Below are positions 37,683 through 45,587 of a stretch of DNA of 64,000 bases, in pieces. A program made the position numbers and the translations under genes. Numbering within the stretch: position 1 is the first letter of the stretch; each line of letters opens with the position of its first letter. Under the pieces are notes generated by a model. It ran no database searches, was not told the origin of the DNA, and saw only the letters and a program-made list of their open reading frames with translations. The stretch comes from Thalassospira sp. (GTDB taxonomy: Bacteria > Pseudomonadota > Alphaproteobacteria > Rhodospirillales > Thalassospiraceae), in contig NZ_JAUYHK010000010.1 in the NCBI RefSeq assembly GCF_030690045.1, forward strand, positions 62,001-126,000, given 5' to 3'.

Positions 37683-38936
37683 ATGAGCAAATTTTCCTTT
37701 TTCGAGATCATGCGCAAGGCGCTGAACCATAACGAGGACTGGCAACGCCAATGGGCCGACCCGGAACCGAAAAAGGATTATGACATCATCATCATTGGCG
37801 GCGGCGGGCACGGGCTGGGCACTGCCTGTTATCTGGCAAAGGAACACGGCCTGACCAATATCGCCGTTCTGGAAAAAGGCTGGATCGGCGGCGGCAATAC
37901 CGGGCGCAATACCACCATCATCCGGTCCAACTATCTTTATGATGAAAGTGCCGCCCTGTATGATCATTCGGTCAGGCTGTGGGAAGGTCTCAGCCAGGAT
38001 CTGAATTACAATGTGATGTTTTCACAGCGCGGCGTGATGATGCTGGCCCATACCGATCATGACCGCCACAGTTTTCAGCGCCACATCCATGCCAATCGCC
38101 TGAATGGGATCGACAATGAATGGCTGGACGCCGGGCAGGCACAGGATTATTGCCCCGCCCTTGATATCAGCCCCGCCGCCCGTTACCCGGTCATCGGGGC
38201 GGCCTTGCAACGGCGCGGCGGTGTTGCCCGCCATGATGCGGTGGCGTGGGGCTATGCGCGGGCCGCATCCGAATGCGGGGTGCATATCATCCAGAATTGC
38301 GAAGTCACCAACATCACCCGCCATGCGAACGGATCGGTCAGCGGCGTCGAAACATCGCGCGGTTTCATCGGCGCAAAGAAAATCGCCGTGGTCGCCGCAG
38401 GCAATACCAGCAATGTCATGCGCATGGCCGGGGTCAGGATGCCGCTGGAAAGTTATCCGTTACAGGCGCTGGTGTCCGAACCGCTCAAACCGGTGATCCC
38501 GTGCGTGATCATGTCCAACAGTGTCCATGCCTATATCAGCCAGTCCGACAAGGGCGAACTGGTGATCGGGGCGGGCACCGATCAATATGTATCCTACAGC
38601 CAGACCGGCAGCCTGCCGGTGATCAGCCACACCCTCGAAGCCATTTGTGAATTATTCCCGATCTTCCGGCGGGTGCGGATGATGCGCAGTTGGGGCGGCA
38701 TTGTCGATGTCACCCCGGATCGCAGCCCGATCATTGGCGAAACCCCGGTGCCCGGCCTGTTCGTCAATTGTGGCTGGGGCACCGGCGGGTTCAAGGCAAC
38801 ACCGGGATCGGCCCATGTTTTCGCCCATCATCTGGCAACCGGCACCCCGCATCCCGTCAATGCGCCCTTTACCCTGAAACGCTTTGAAACCGGTCGGCTG
38901 ATTGACGAAGCAGCAGCCGCCGCCGTCGCACATTAG
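37683..38936 (+). CDS. soxB: Sarcosine oxidase subunit beta
   Basis: 417 residues from the ATG at 37683, matching the usual family start. The FAD-binding fold is IIIIGGGGHGLGTACYLA, and WIGGGNTGRNTTIIRSNYLYD is characteristic of heterotetrameric SoxB. The C-terminal GTGGFKATPGSAHVFA also fits. This subunit carries FAD and the covalent FMN and oxidises sarcosine to glycine, formaldehyde and hydrogen peroxide, with one-carbon transfer to tetrahydrofolate. First gene of soxBDAG. Confidence 0.96.
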   Translation: MSKFSFFEIMRKALNHNEDWQRQWADPEPKKDYDIIIIGGGGHGLGTACYLAKEHGLTNIAVLEKGWIGGGNTGRNTTIIRSNYLYDESAALYDHSVRLWEGLSQDLNYNVMFSQRGVMMLAHTDHDRHSFQRHIHANRLNGIDNEWLDAGQAQDYCPALDISPAARYPVIGAALQRRGGVARHDAVAWGYARAASECGVHIIQNCEVTNITRHANGSVSGVETSRGFIGAKKIAVVAAGNTSNVMRMAGVRMPLESYPLQALVSEPLKPVIPCVIMSNSVHAYISQSDKGELVIGAGTDQYVSYSQTGSLPVISHTLEAICELFPIFRRVRMMRSWGGIVDVTPDRSPIIGETPVPGLFVNCGWGTGGFKATPGSAHVFAHHLATGTPHPVNAPFTLKRFETGRLIDEAAAAAVAH

Positions 38937-38946
38937 GATTTTTGCC

Positions 38947-39246
38947 ATGCTGTTGATCCATTGCCCTGTGTGCGGCGAAGACCGCCCCGAAACCGAATTC
39001 ACCTATGCTGGCGAAGCCCATATCGCCCGCCCGTCAAACCCCGATACCCTGTCGGATGCCGACTGGGCGCAGTTTTTGTTTTACCGCACCAATCCGCGGG
39101 GCATCCACGCCGAACGCTGGCGGCATACCCATGGGTGCGGGCGGTTTTTCAATGCCCTGCGCGATAGTGTCTCGGACAAATTCATCCAGACCTATCCCGC
39201 CGGAACCCCCAGACCCGCAACAGCCAAGCCGGAGAATGCCCAATGA
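38947..39246 (+). CDS. soxD: Sarcosine oxidase subunit delta
   Basis: 99 residues, the typical size. The zinc ligands are visible as C6 and C9 in IHCPVCG and H60/C64 in WRHTHGCGRFF. The motif NPDTLSDADWAQFLFYRTNPRG is diagnostic. It begins 10 bp after soxB, and its stop overlaps the soxA start (ATGA). Confidence 0.95.
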   Translation: MLLIHCPVCGEDRPETEFTYAGEAHIARPSNPDTLSDADWAQFLFYRTNPRGIHAERWRHTHGCGRFFNALRDSVSDKFIQTYPAGTPRPATAKPENAQ

Positions 39247-42200
39247 GCGATTTTCGCATTCCCGGTCGCGGCATGGTCGATCCCGGTCAACCCTGCACGC
39301 TGGTGTTTGATGGCAAACGCTATGACGGGCTGGCGGGTGACAGCGTCGCATCGGCCCTGCTGGCCAATGGTGTGCATCTGGTCGGGCGGTCTTATAAATA
39401 TCATCGTCCGCGCGGCATTTTATCGGCCGGGTCCGAAGAACCCAACGCCCTGATCGCCCAGGATCGCGGCGATGGCCGTTTCGATCCCAACAGCCGCGCC
39501 ACCATGCAGGAACTTTATGACGGGCTGGAATGCCAAAGCCAGAACCGTTTTCCCTCTCTGGCCCATGATATCGGTGCCATCAATGATCTGGCCGCCCCGC
39601 TGTTTTCCGCCGGATTTTATTACAAGACCTTCATGTGGCCAAAATCGGCATGGCGCAAATTGTATGAACCGGTCATCCGCCGCATGGCCGGGCTGGGCAA
39701 GGCCCCCGATGCGCCCGATCCCGATCATTACAGCACGCGCTATCATCATTGCGATGTGCTGATTGCCGGTGGCGGTGTCGCGGGCCTCGCCAGCGCCCTT
39801 GCCGCCGCCGATAGCGGGGCCGACGTGGTTTTGTGCGATGAACATGCGGTCTGGGGCGGCTCGCTTTGCGGCAATCAGACGGACATCATTGATGGCCTGT
39901 CGGCACAGGACTGGATCGCCGGAACGATTGCCGATCTGCAATCGCGGGCCAATGTTTTGCTGTTGCCGCGTACCACCTGTTATGCCTATTACGCGCAAAA
40001 TTATCTGGGACTGTGCGAACGCCTGTCGGATCATGTGCGCCATCCCGATACCACCACCCCGCGTCAACGTCTCTGGCAAATCCGGGCAAGGCGCGTCATC
40101 CTTGCCACCGGGGCACTTGAACGCCCGCTGGTTTTTCCCGGCAATGACCGCCCCGGTGTGATGCTGGCCTCGGCCGCCCGCATCTGTCTGGACCGTTACG
40201 GGGTGCTGGTCGGGCGCAAGATCGTCATTTTTGCCGCCGAGGATTCCGCCTATGGCACCGCATTGGAACTTGCCAGCGTCGGTGCAAAGGTCACAATCGT
40301 CGATCTGCGCCCCGAAACGGCCATCGCCCCCGACCCGCTCCATGCCTGCCGCAAGGCCGACATACCGGTTCTGGCCGGTCATGTGATGACCGGCACCAAA
40401 GGCCGCCTGCGGATCACACAGGCCAGCATCTGCGCCCATCAGGACGGGGTATTTGGCCCGGAACGTCATCTGGCCTGCGATGCGATGTTGATGGCGGGCG
40501 GCTGGACGCCGACCCTGCATCTGTATTCGCAATCGCGCGGCAAGGTGGTCTGGGACCCGGAACGCAAGATTTTCATCCCCGGCCCCCCGGTGCAGGATGA
40601 ACAATCGGTTGGTGCGGCACGCGGCACCCTTGGCCTGCAAGATACATTGGCCGAATCTTTTGCCGCCGGTCTGGCATCGGGCCGTGCGGCCATTGGCGGG
40701 CGCAAGGGCCGCAAACGGGTGATCATCGCCACCGAAACCGCCGAACGCGGCACCGGTTTTCTGGGGGCGGTGCCCCTGCCCCATGCCAAAATCCATGCCC
40801 GCGCCTTTGTCGATTTTCAGCACGACGTCACCAGCAAGGATATCAAACTGGCCGTGCGCGAAGGCTTTCATTCGATCGAACATGTCAAACGCTATACCAC
40901 CACCGGCATGGCCACCGATCAGGGCAAAACATCCAACATGCACGGTCTGGCGATTGCCGCCCATCAATTGGGCAAGGATATCCCGGCGGTCGGCCTGACC
41001 ACATTCCGCCAACCCTATACCCCGGTCACCTTTGGCGCGTTGGTCGGCTATCATCAGGATGCGCTGTTTGACCCGCGCCGCAAAACACCGACCCATGACC
41101 GGGCGGTCGCTCTGGGGGCGGTCTTTGAACCCGTCGGCTTATGGTTGCGGGCATTGTATTTTCCCAAAGGCACCGAAACCCGCCATCAGGCAGTCCATCG
41201 GGAATGTCTGGCAACCCGGCAATCGGTCGGGCTGTTTGATGCCTCCACCCTTGGCAAGATCGAAATTGTCGGCCCCGATGCCGCAACCTTCATGGAATTG
41301 CTTTATACCAATCCGTGGCAAAAACTGCCGGTCGGGCGCTGTCGTTATGGCGTGATGCTGCGCGAAGACGGTTTTGTGTTTGATGATGGCGTGGTGGCCC
41401 GCCTTGCGCCAAACCGCTTTCATGTCACCACCACAACCGGCGGCGCGCCGCGTGTGCTGGCCCATATGGAAGATTACCTGCAAACCGAATTCCCCCATCT
41501 CAAACTCCGCCTGACCTCCACCACCGAACAATGGGCCACCCTTGCAATCAATGGTCCCCGCGCCCGTGATGTCGTGGCGAAAATTGTCGATGATATCGAT
41601 GTTTCGGCCCATGCCCTGCCGCATATGGCGGCCCGGTGCGGCCATGTTCTGGGCGGCATTCCGGCCCGGCTGTTTCGCATCAGCTTTACCGGCGAAACCG
41701 GGTTTGAAATCAATGTGCCTGCCGCTTATGGCGCGGCCCTGTGGGATGCCTTGATGCTGGCCGGGGCGGAATTTGGCATTACCCCCTATGGCACCGAAAC
41801 CATGCATGTGTTGCGGGCCGAAAAGGGCTATATCATCACCGGGCAGGATACCGACGGCACAGTAACGCCAATTGATGCCGGTCTTGGCTGGGCGATTGGC
41901 AAGGCCAAACGCGATTTTGTCGGCAAACGGTCCCTCGCCCGGCCCGATATCATCGCCACCGAACGGCGCAAACATCTGGTCGGTCTGAAAACCCTTGATC
42001 CGATGATTGTACTTCAGGAAGGCGCACAGATTGTCCTTGATCCGAACCAGCCGATCCCGATGACAATGTCGGGCCATGTCACATCGGCCTATCACAGCCC
42101 GGTTTTGGGCCGATCCATCGCGCTGGCCCTGGTTGAAAACGGCCATAACCGCATGGGCGAAACGGTTTTCATCCCGATGCCCGATACCGTGATCCGGGCC

Positions 42201-42254
42201 GAAATTTGCAGCACCGTTTTCTATGACCCGACGGGGGAACGCCTCAATGGCTGA
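39243..42254 (+). CDS. soxA: Sarcosine oxidase subunit alpha
   Basis: 1003 residues. Domains in order: N-terminal 2Fe-2S-like fold (about 1-100, FDGKRYDGLAGDSVASALLANGV), NAD-binding domain (VLIAGGGVAGLASALAAADSG near 175), and C-terminal glycine-cleavage T-protein/folate-binding region (about 600-1000, LFDASTLGKIEIVGPDAATFM and EKGYIITGQDTDGTVTP). It binds NAD and tetrahydrofolate and makes 5,10-methylene-THF. Coupled by overlap to both soxD and soxG. Confidence 0.96.
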   Translation: MSDFRIPGRGMVDPGQPCTLVFDGKRYDGLAGDSVASALLANGVHLVGRSYKYHRPRGILSAGSEEPNALIAQDRGDGRFDPNSRATMQELYDGLECQSQNRFPSLAHDIGAINDLAAPLFSAGFYYKTFMWPKSAWRKLYEPVIRRMAGLGKAPDAPDPDHYSTRYHHCDVLIAGGGVAGLASALAAADSGADVVLCDEHAVWGGSLCGNQTDIIDGLSAQDWIAGTIADLQSRANVLLLPRTTCYAYYAQNYLGLCERLSDHVRHPDTTTPRQRLWQIRARRVILATGALERPLVFPGNDRPGVMLASAARICLDRYGVLVGRKIVIFAAEDSAYGTALELASVGAKVTIVDLRPETAIAPDPLHACRKADIPVLAGHVMTGTKGRLRITQASICAHQDGVFGPERHLACDAMLMAGGWTPTLHLYSQSRGKVVWDPERKIFIPGPPVQDEQSVGAARGTLGLQDTLAESFAAGLASGRAAIGGRKGRKRVIIATETAERGTGFLGAVPLPHAKIHARAFVDFQHDVTSKDIKLAVREGFHSIEHVKRYTTTGMATDQGKTSNMHGLAIAAHQLGKDIPAVGLTTFRQPYTPVTFGALVGYHQDALFDPRRKTPTHDRAVALGAVFEPVGLWLRALYFPKGTETRHQAVHRECLATRQSVGLFDASTLGKIEIVGPDAATFMELLYTNPWQKLPVGRCRYGVMLREDGFVFDDGVVARLAPNRFHVTTTTGGAPRVLAHMEDYLQTEFPHLKLRLTSTTEQWATLAINGPRARDVVAKIVDDIDVSAHALPHMAARCGHVLGGIPARLFRISFTGETGFEINVPAAYGAALWDALMLAGAEFGITPYGTETMHVLRAEKGYIITGQDTDGTVTPIDAGLGWAIGKAKRDFVGKRSLARPDIIATERRKHLVGLKTLDPMIVLQEGAQIVLDPNQPIPMTMSGHVTSAYHSPVLGRSIALALVENGHNRMGETVFIPMPDTVIRAEICSTVFYDPTGERLNG

Positions 42255-42837
42255 TCTGTCCTTTAACACCGTGCGCACACCCGATCTGGACGGCTTTTCC
42301 ACTCTGCATCATGCTGATGGCCTGACCACCATCCGCCTTGCCGATCCTGCCGACCGGCTGGCGATCTGGTGCGAGGATGCCGCCCGCAACGATGTTGCCA
42401 CCGCCCTTGGCCTTGCCCTGCCCGATACCCTCAATTCCGGTACGGATACGGATAACGGATGCGTTTTGCGGGTGGGCCCCGAAGAATATCTGGCAATCCG
42501 CCGTCCGGCCCGCAATGACTGGCACCTTCTGGAACAGCAGGATTTTGGCGATAAAATCGTCAGCCTGACCGATGTCAGCCACCGCAACATCGCCTTCATT
42601 CTGGACGGCCCCAACGCCGCGTGGCTGATCGCCTCGGGCTGCCCGCAAGATGTGCGCGATCCGGCCTTTCCGGTTGGAAAAGCCAGCCGGACATTGTTTG
42701 GCAAGGCGGAAATCATCCTGTGGCGCACGGGGCACCATCGCTGGGTGATTGAAATCTGGCGATCCTTCGCCCCGTATCTGGCCGATCACCTGACCGCCGC
42801 CCTGAACGATCCGGCGATCCGACGCATCAGCGACTGA
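42247..42837 (+). CDS. soxG: Sarcosine oxidase subunit gamma
   Basis: 196 residues from the ATG at 42247, with GGGGGA upstream and an 8-bp overlap with soxA. Related to the folate-binding domain of T-protein: CVLRVGPEEYLAI, VSLTDVSHRNIAFILDGPNAAWLIASGCPQDV and GKASRTLFGKAEIILWR are typical. Last gene of the operon; the glyA and purU genes that often flank sox operons are not here. Confidence 0.94.
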   Translation: MADLSFNTVRTPDLDGFSTLHHADGLTTIRLADPADRLAIWCEDAARNDVATALGLALPDTLNSGTDTDNGCVLRVGPEEYLAIRRPARNDWHLLEQQDFGDKIVSLTDVSHRNIAFILDGPNAAWLIASGCPQDVRDPAFPVGKASRTLFGKAEIILWRTGHHRWVIEIWRSFAPYLADHLTAALNDPAIRRISD

Positions 42838-43044
42838 TGCAATCCGCAAGGCACAGATTATTGACGGAACACACGCTAAACTGGTGCTTCCCAACCCATA
42901 AGAACAGGGAATTGTAGATGTTGGAGCTTGTGACCACCCGCTAACCGTCCCGATTGATCGGGACATCTAGCCGCAAGGTTTCGCAACGGCATGTTTTGCC
43001 GGGGCCAGATTTTGCGCGGGTGATCTCCATACACAGGCTTTTCC
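42838..43044. other. Intergenic region with hairpin and coding-like relic
   Basis: It contains a perfect 8-bp stem GTCCCGAT/ATCGGGAC (42947-42964) with a 2-nt loop. On the minus strand a frame ending at 42876 reads AGGHKLQHLQFPVLMGWEA, which looks protein-like but is too short to assign. Possibly a mobile element relic; nothing more can be said. Confidence 0.4.
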
Positions 43045-43302
43045 ATGAACATCTCACGCAGCGAGCAGCGCGTTCTGCACGTACTGGCGCAGGGCGGACA
43101 TATCCGCCACAAACGGGCCGACAACGGCCGTATCACAGACATCCTCTGCTTCACGCGCGACGGCTATGTTCTGGCCGATTGCACGCTGGAAGTCTTTGCC
43201 AAACTCCGGCGCAAACGCCTGATCGAATCCAGATCGTCCAGCCCCTATCGGATTTCCGATAAAGGCCGCCGTTCTGTTCGCGCTCAACTCGACAATCGAT
43301 AG
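43045..43302 (+). CDS. yjhX: YjhX/TopAI-family toxin
   Basis: 85 residues, near full-length match by eye to E. coli YjhX (TopAI): MNISRSEQRVLHVLAQGG start, LADCTLEVFAKLRRKRLIES and the PYRISDKG ... VRAQLDNR end. TopAI binds and inhibits DNA topoisomerase I in E. coli and is neutralised by YjhQ. The downstream gene here is a GNAT protein in the YjhQ position, 12 bp away, so the pair is a toxin-antitoxin module. Confidence 0.9.
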   Translation: MNISRSEQRVLHVLAQGGHIRHKRADNGRITDILCFTRDGYVLADCTLEVFAKLRRKRLIESRSSSPYRISDKGRRSVRAQLDNR

Positions 43303-43314
43303 GGAAAACACACC

Positions 43315-43809
43315 ATGTTGATCCGTAACGAAACCGCCGGTGACATCCCGGCCATAAGCCGCGTCATCACCCAGGCCCTGATGATGCTTGCGCAATCCAC
43401 CGGGACCGAAGCCGGCATTGTCGAAAGACTGCGGGCCGATGGTGCCCTCGCTCTCTCGCTTGTGGCAGAGGATCAAGGCAAGGTGATTGGCTATCTGGCC
43501 GCCTCGATGGCGCGGATCGGGACGCAGGATGGCTGGGGACTGATCGGCCCGCTTGCCGTTTTGCCGTCAAGGCATCACCAGGGCATCGGCACGGCCCTGA
43601 TGGCAGAAGCCCTCCACCGGCTGCAAACAACCTGCTGCGGGGCGGCTCTCGTCGGCGACCCCGCTTACTATCACCGGTTCGGATTCCGGGCTTTCCCCGG
43701 CCTGACTGTGGCGGGTTGCCCTCCCGAAGTGGTTCAGGCATTGCCCTTCGACAACATTGAACCGCACGGGGAACTGATCCATCACCCGGCATTCGGCCTG
43801 GATCAGTAA
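43315..43809 (+). CDS. yjhQ: GNAT-family protein, probable YjhQ-type antitoxin
   Basis: 164 residues. The acetyl-CoA binding motif A is GPLAVLPSRHHQGIGTALM and the C-terminal GDPAYYHRFGFRAFPGL is typical of this GNAT subgroup (YhbS/YjhQ). It lies 12 bp after the YjhX gene. In E. coli YjhQ is the antitoxin of TopAI. Whether it also acetylates a substrate is unknown. Confidence 0.8.
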   Translation: MLIRNETAGDIPAISRVITQALMMLAQSTGTEAGIVERLRADGALALSLVAEDQGKVIGYLAASMARIGTQDGWGLIGPLAVLPSRHHQGIGTALMAEALHRLQTTCCGAALVGDPAYYHRFGFRAFPGLTVAGCPPEVVQALPFDNIEPHGELIHHPAFGLDQ

Positions 43810-43886
43810 CGGCAACAAACCATCAGGCTGCATCCCGAAAGGTGCAGCCTGATGCAGCAGCAAAGAATTCTGTACGATCCGGTAAT

Positions 43887-44207
43887 TTAACCGGCTCGCG
43901 CCATTGGCAGGATGGAATCAATATCGGCGGCGGCATGATCCCGGATCATTTCCAGATCATAACCCGTCTGAAGGTTCAGCCAGAATTGCGCACTGGTGCC
44001 AAAATATTTCGCCAGACGAACGGCGGTATCCGCCGTCACGGCCCGCTGGCCTTTGATAATTGCGGTAATCCGGTTGGCTGGTACATGAATATCACGCGCC
44101 AACCGCCATGCCGACACCCCCAGCGGCTCCAGAAATTCTGCCTCCAGAACCTCGCCGGGATGCACCGGATCAATCCGGTCAATACGATCTACCGTCATGT
44201 CTGCCAC
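43887..44207 (-). CDS. higA: HigA-family antitoxin (second copy)
   Basis: 106 residues with a GTG start at 44207 (an ATG three codons later is an alternative). IDPVHPGEVLEAEFLEPLGVS is the HigA signature, followed by the HTH RLARDIHVPANRITAIIKGQRAV. It starts about 7 bp after the higB stop. Similar to, but clearly different from, the copy at 15.6 kb, so the two pairs are probably insulated. Confidence 0.9.
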   Translation of the reverse strand: MADMTVDRIDRIDPVHPGEVLEAEFLEPLGVSAWRLARDIHVPANRITAIIKGQRAVTADTAVRLAKYFGTSAQFWLNLQTGYDLEMIRDHAAADIDSILPMARAG

Positions 44208-44213
44208 CGCATT

Positions 44214-44495
44214 CTAGTGATAATCGATAATTTGTACGTCGGTCACCCGACCACTATCCCAGCAAAAGCATATCCTGTATTGCTGGTTGATCCGGATGCT
44301 GTATTGCCCATTGCGATCACCGGACAAGGCCTCCAACCGGTTGCCCGGCGGCACTCGCAAATCGTCCAGAACACTTGCCGCGTTCAGCATCACCAGCTTC
44401 CGATATGCGTGTTTTTGCAAACGGACATCCATCAGTCTGGTCATTTTTCGCCGGAAAAGCTTTTCGGTTTCCTTGCATCGAAAGGATACAATCAT
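44214..44495 (-). CDS. higB: HigB-family toxin (second copy)
   Basis: 93 residues, the same length as the first copy. VPPGNRLEALSGDRNGQ and SIRINQQYRICFCW are the RelE-like core, ending VQIIDYH. A 36-bp nested palindrome lies 70-105 bp upstream. Ribosome-dependent mRNA cleavage is expected from the family. Confidence 0.9.
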   Translation of the reverse strand: MIVSFRCKETEKLFRRKMTRLMDVRLQKHAYRKLVMLNAASVLDDLRVPPGNRLEALSGDRNGQYSIRINQQYRICFCWDSGRVTDVQIIDYH

Positions 44496-44563
44496 CGGCC
44501 CCCCAGCCTGAAATTGCGTATCCGGGATGCCTTTCGTTTACCGCACACCCGACGATCTGGATA

Positions 44564-44599
44564 ATTATGCCAAACGTAATCAGTTACGTCAAACATAAT
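44564..44599. promoter_or_regulatory. 36-bp nested palindrome upstream of the second higBA
   Basis: The inner repeat ACGTAA-TCAG-TTACGT and the outer repeat ATTATG ... CATAAT share one centre of symmetry. It is a candidate operator for HigA or a binding site for another dimeric regulator. It also lies 21 bp after a minus-strand gene's stop region, but no T tract supports a terminator. Confidence 0.5.
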
Positions 44600-44619
44600 C
44601 AATCACAATCAATCGTACC

Positions 44620-44817
44620 TTATGACTGCTTCTGCGTACTTAGCGCCTGCGCCAGTTCGTCATTGGACATATTGGCACGGTTTTCGATACCGCGCATTTG
44701 TGCCAGATGATACAAATCATCGCGCCGCCACGATTGATATTCCGGGGATGTCCGGGTTTCCGCTTTGTGGGAAACCTGTGTGCGGTCACGATCCGCCAGA
44801 TTGCGGTAGCTTGCCAT
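44620..44817 (-). CDS. Small hydrophilic protein with a Rho-N/SAP-like C-terminus
   Basis: 65 residues preceded by CAGGAG. Highly charged N-terminus (SYRNLADRDRTQVSHKAETR), then WRRDDLYHLAQMRGIENRANMSNDELAQAL, which resembles the helix-extended-loop-helix of Rho_N or SAP domains. That would suggest nucleic-acid binding. No known family name; possibly stress-related like its neighbour at 45.1 kb. Confidence 0.65.
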   Translation of the reverse strand: MASYRNLADRDRTQVSHKAETRTSPEYQSWRRDDLYHLAQMRGIENRANMSNDELAQALSTQKQS

Positions 44818-45143
44818 TTTTTTCTCCTGATACCTTTAGGAAACAGCCAAAAGCACGCCCTCATCACGGGCAAGGCCCGCGTCGTCTTTTTGTGCCATTC
44901 TCAGGTGGACGGTCAAGGCGCACCGGCCAAGACGTCAAATGCAGGGCGGGGCGAACAGGGTCGCCAACCGGGTCCTGTCTGTCTTTTTTGTCACATCACG
45001 GTGACGACTGTCTGATTCAGACGTAAGCACGTCATGATCGAATTTCAAAGGGTCTTTGCGGAAATTTTCGCCGCCCCCAAATACGGGGGCCGACAAACAG
45101 CATCATAGCCGAAAACACCGAACGTCCCCAAGACCAAAATCAC
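44818..45143. other. Gene-free region between two small-protein genes
   Basis: 326 bp without a convincing gene. It contains small palindromes (GTCTGATTCAGAC; CCCCC ... GGGGG near 45075-45090) and should hold the promoter of the 65-residue protein. No EcfG-type site was found here. Confidence 0.4.
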
Positions 45144-45395
45144 CTAATGATTGCGCAGCGCCTTGATCAGTTGGTCCTTTTTCATCAAGGACCGGCGATG
45201 AATGCCGACTTTCCCGGCCTGCACGCGCAATTCCCTTACGGTCCAGTCTTCATAGGGCGGATGCTTGCCCCCCTTGCGGCTGGCCGCTTTTCCGGCATTG
45301 GCGATGCGGGCGGCCTTTTCCTTGCTGGCACCCGCGTCGCGCAACCTTTCATAAACCGCGTCATTTTTGATCTGCGGACCGTGATCTTTTACCAT
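45144..45395 (-). CDS. Small Rho-N-like protein (DUF7218-like)
   Basis: 83 residues preceded by GGAAGGAG. Basic and hydrophilic: GASKEKAARIANAGKAASRKGG, then YEDWTVRELRVQAGKVGIHRRSLMKKDQLIKALRNH, a Rho termination factor N-terminal-like motif. Such small proteins are widespread in alphaproteobacteria and of unknown role. The promoter 34-60 bp upstream matches the EcfG general stress consensus, so stress induction is likely. Confidence 0.75.
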   Translation of the reverse strand: MVKDHGPQIKNDAVYERLRDAGASKEKAARIANAGKAASRKGGKHPPYEDWTVRELRVQAGKVGIHRRSLMKKDQLIKALRNH

Positions 45396-45428
45396 GACAT
45401 TGCTCCTTCCAGGATGGCTTCAGGATTA

Positions 45429-45455
45429 AAACGCCCCGGCATCCGGTCGGGTTCC
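45429..45455 (-). promoter_or_regulatory. EcfG-type general stress promoter
   Basis: On the minus strand GGAAC is followed after exactly 17 bp by CGTTTT, matching the alphaproteobacterial EcfG consensus GGAAC-N16/17-CGTT. It is correctly placed for the 83-residue Rho-N-like protein. Confidence 0.65.
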
Positions 45456-45587
45456 GACAAAACCGATCTGCCTACAATTTATCGACATTTTATAAAATAT
45501 CCTGTTCCGACCCGGTGGTTTTTGATAGTCTCGCCCCATAAACAAACCGATAAACAACCCGGCAAACAATCAAAACAGGGAGCCATC

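Noticed and set aside
39420..41096. 558-residue open frame on the minus strand opposite soxA
   Set aside because: soxA domains are intact across the whole interval; the antisense protein is Gly/His/Gln-rich low-information sequence typical of shadow frames.
42947..42964. Hairpin after soxG as operon terminator
   Set aside because: The stem is perfect but no T run follows on either strand, so I list it only as a structure in the intergenic region.
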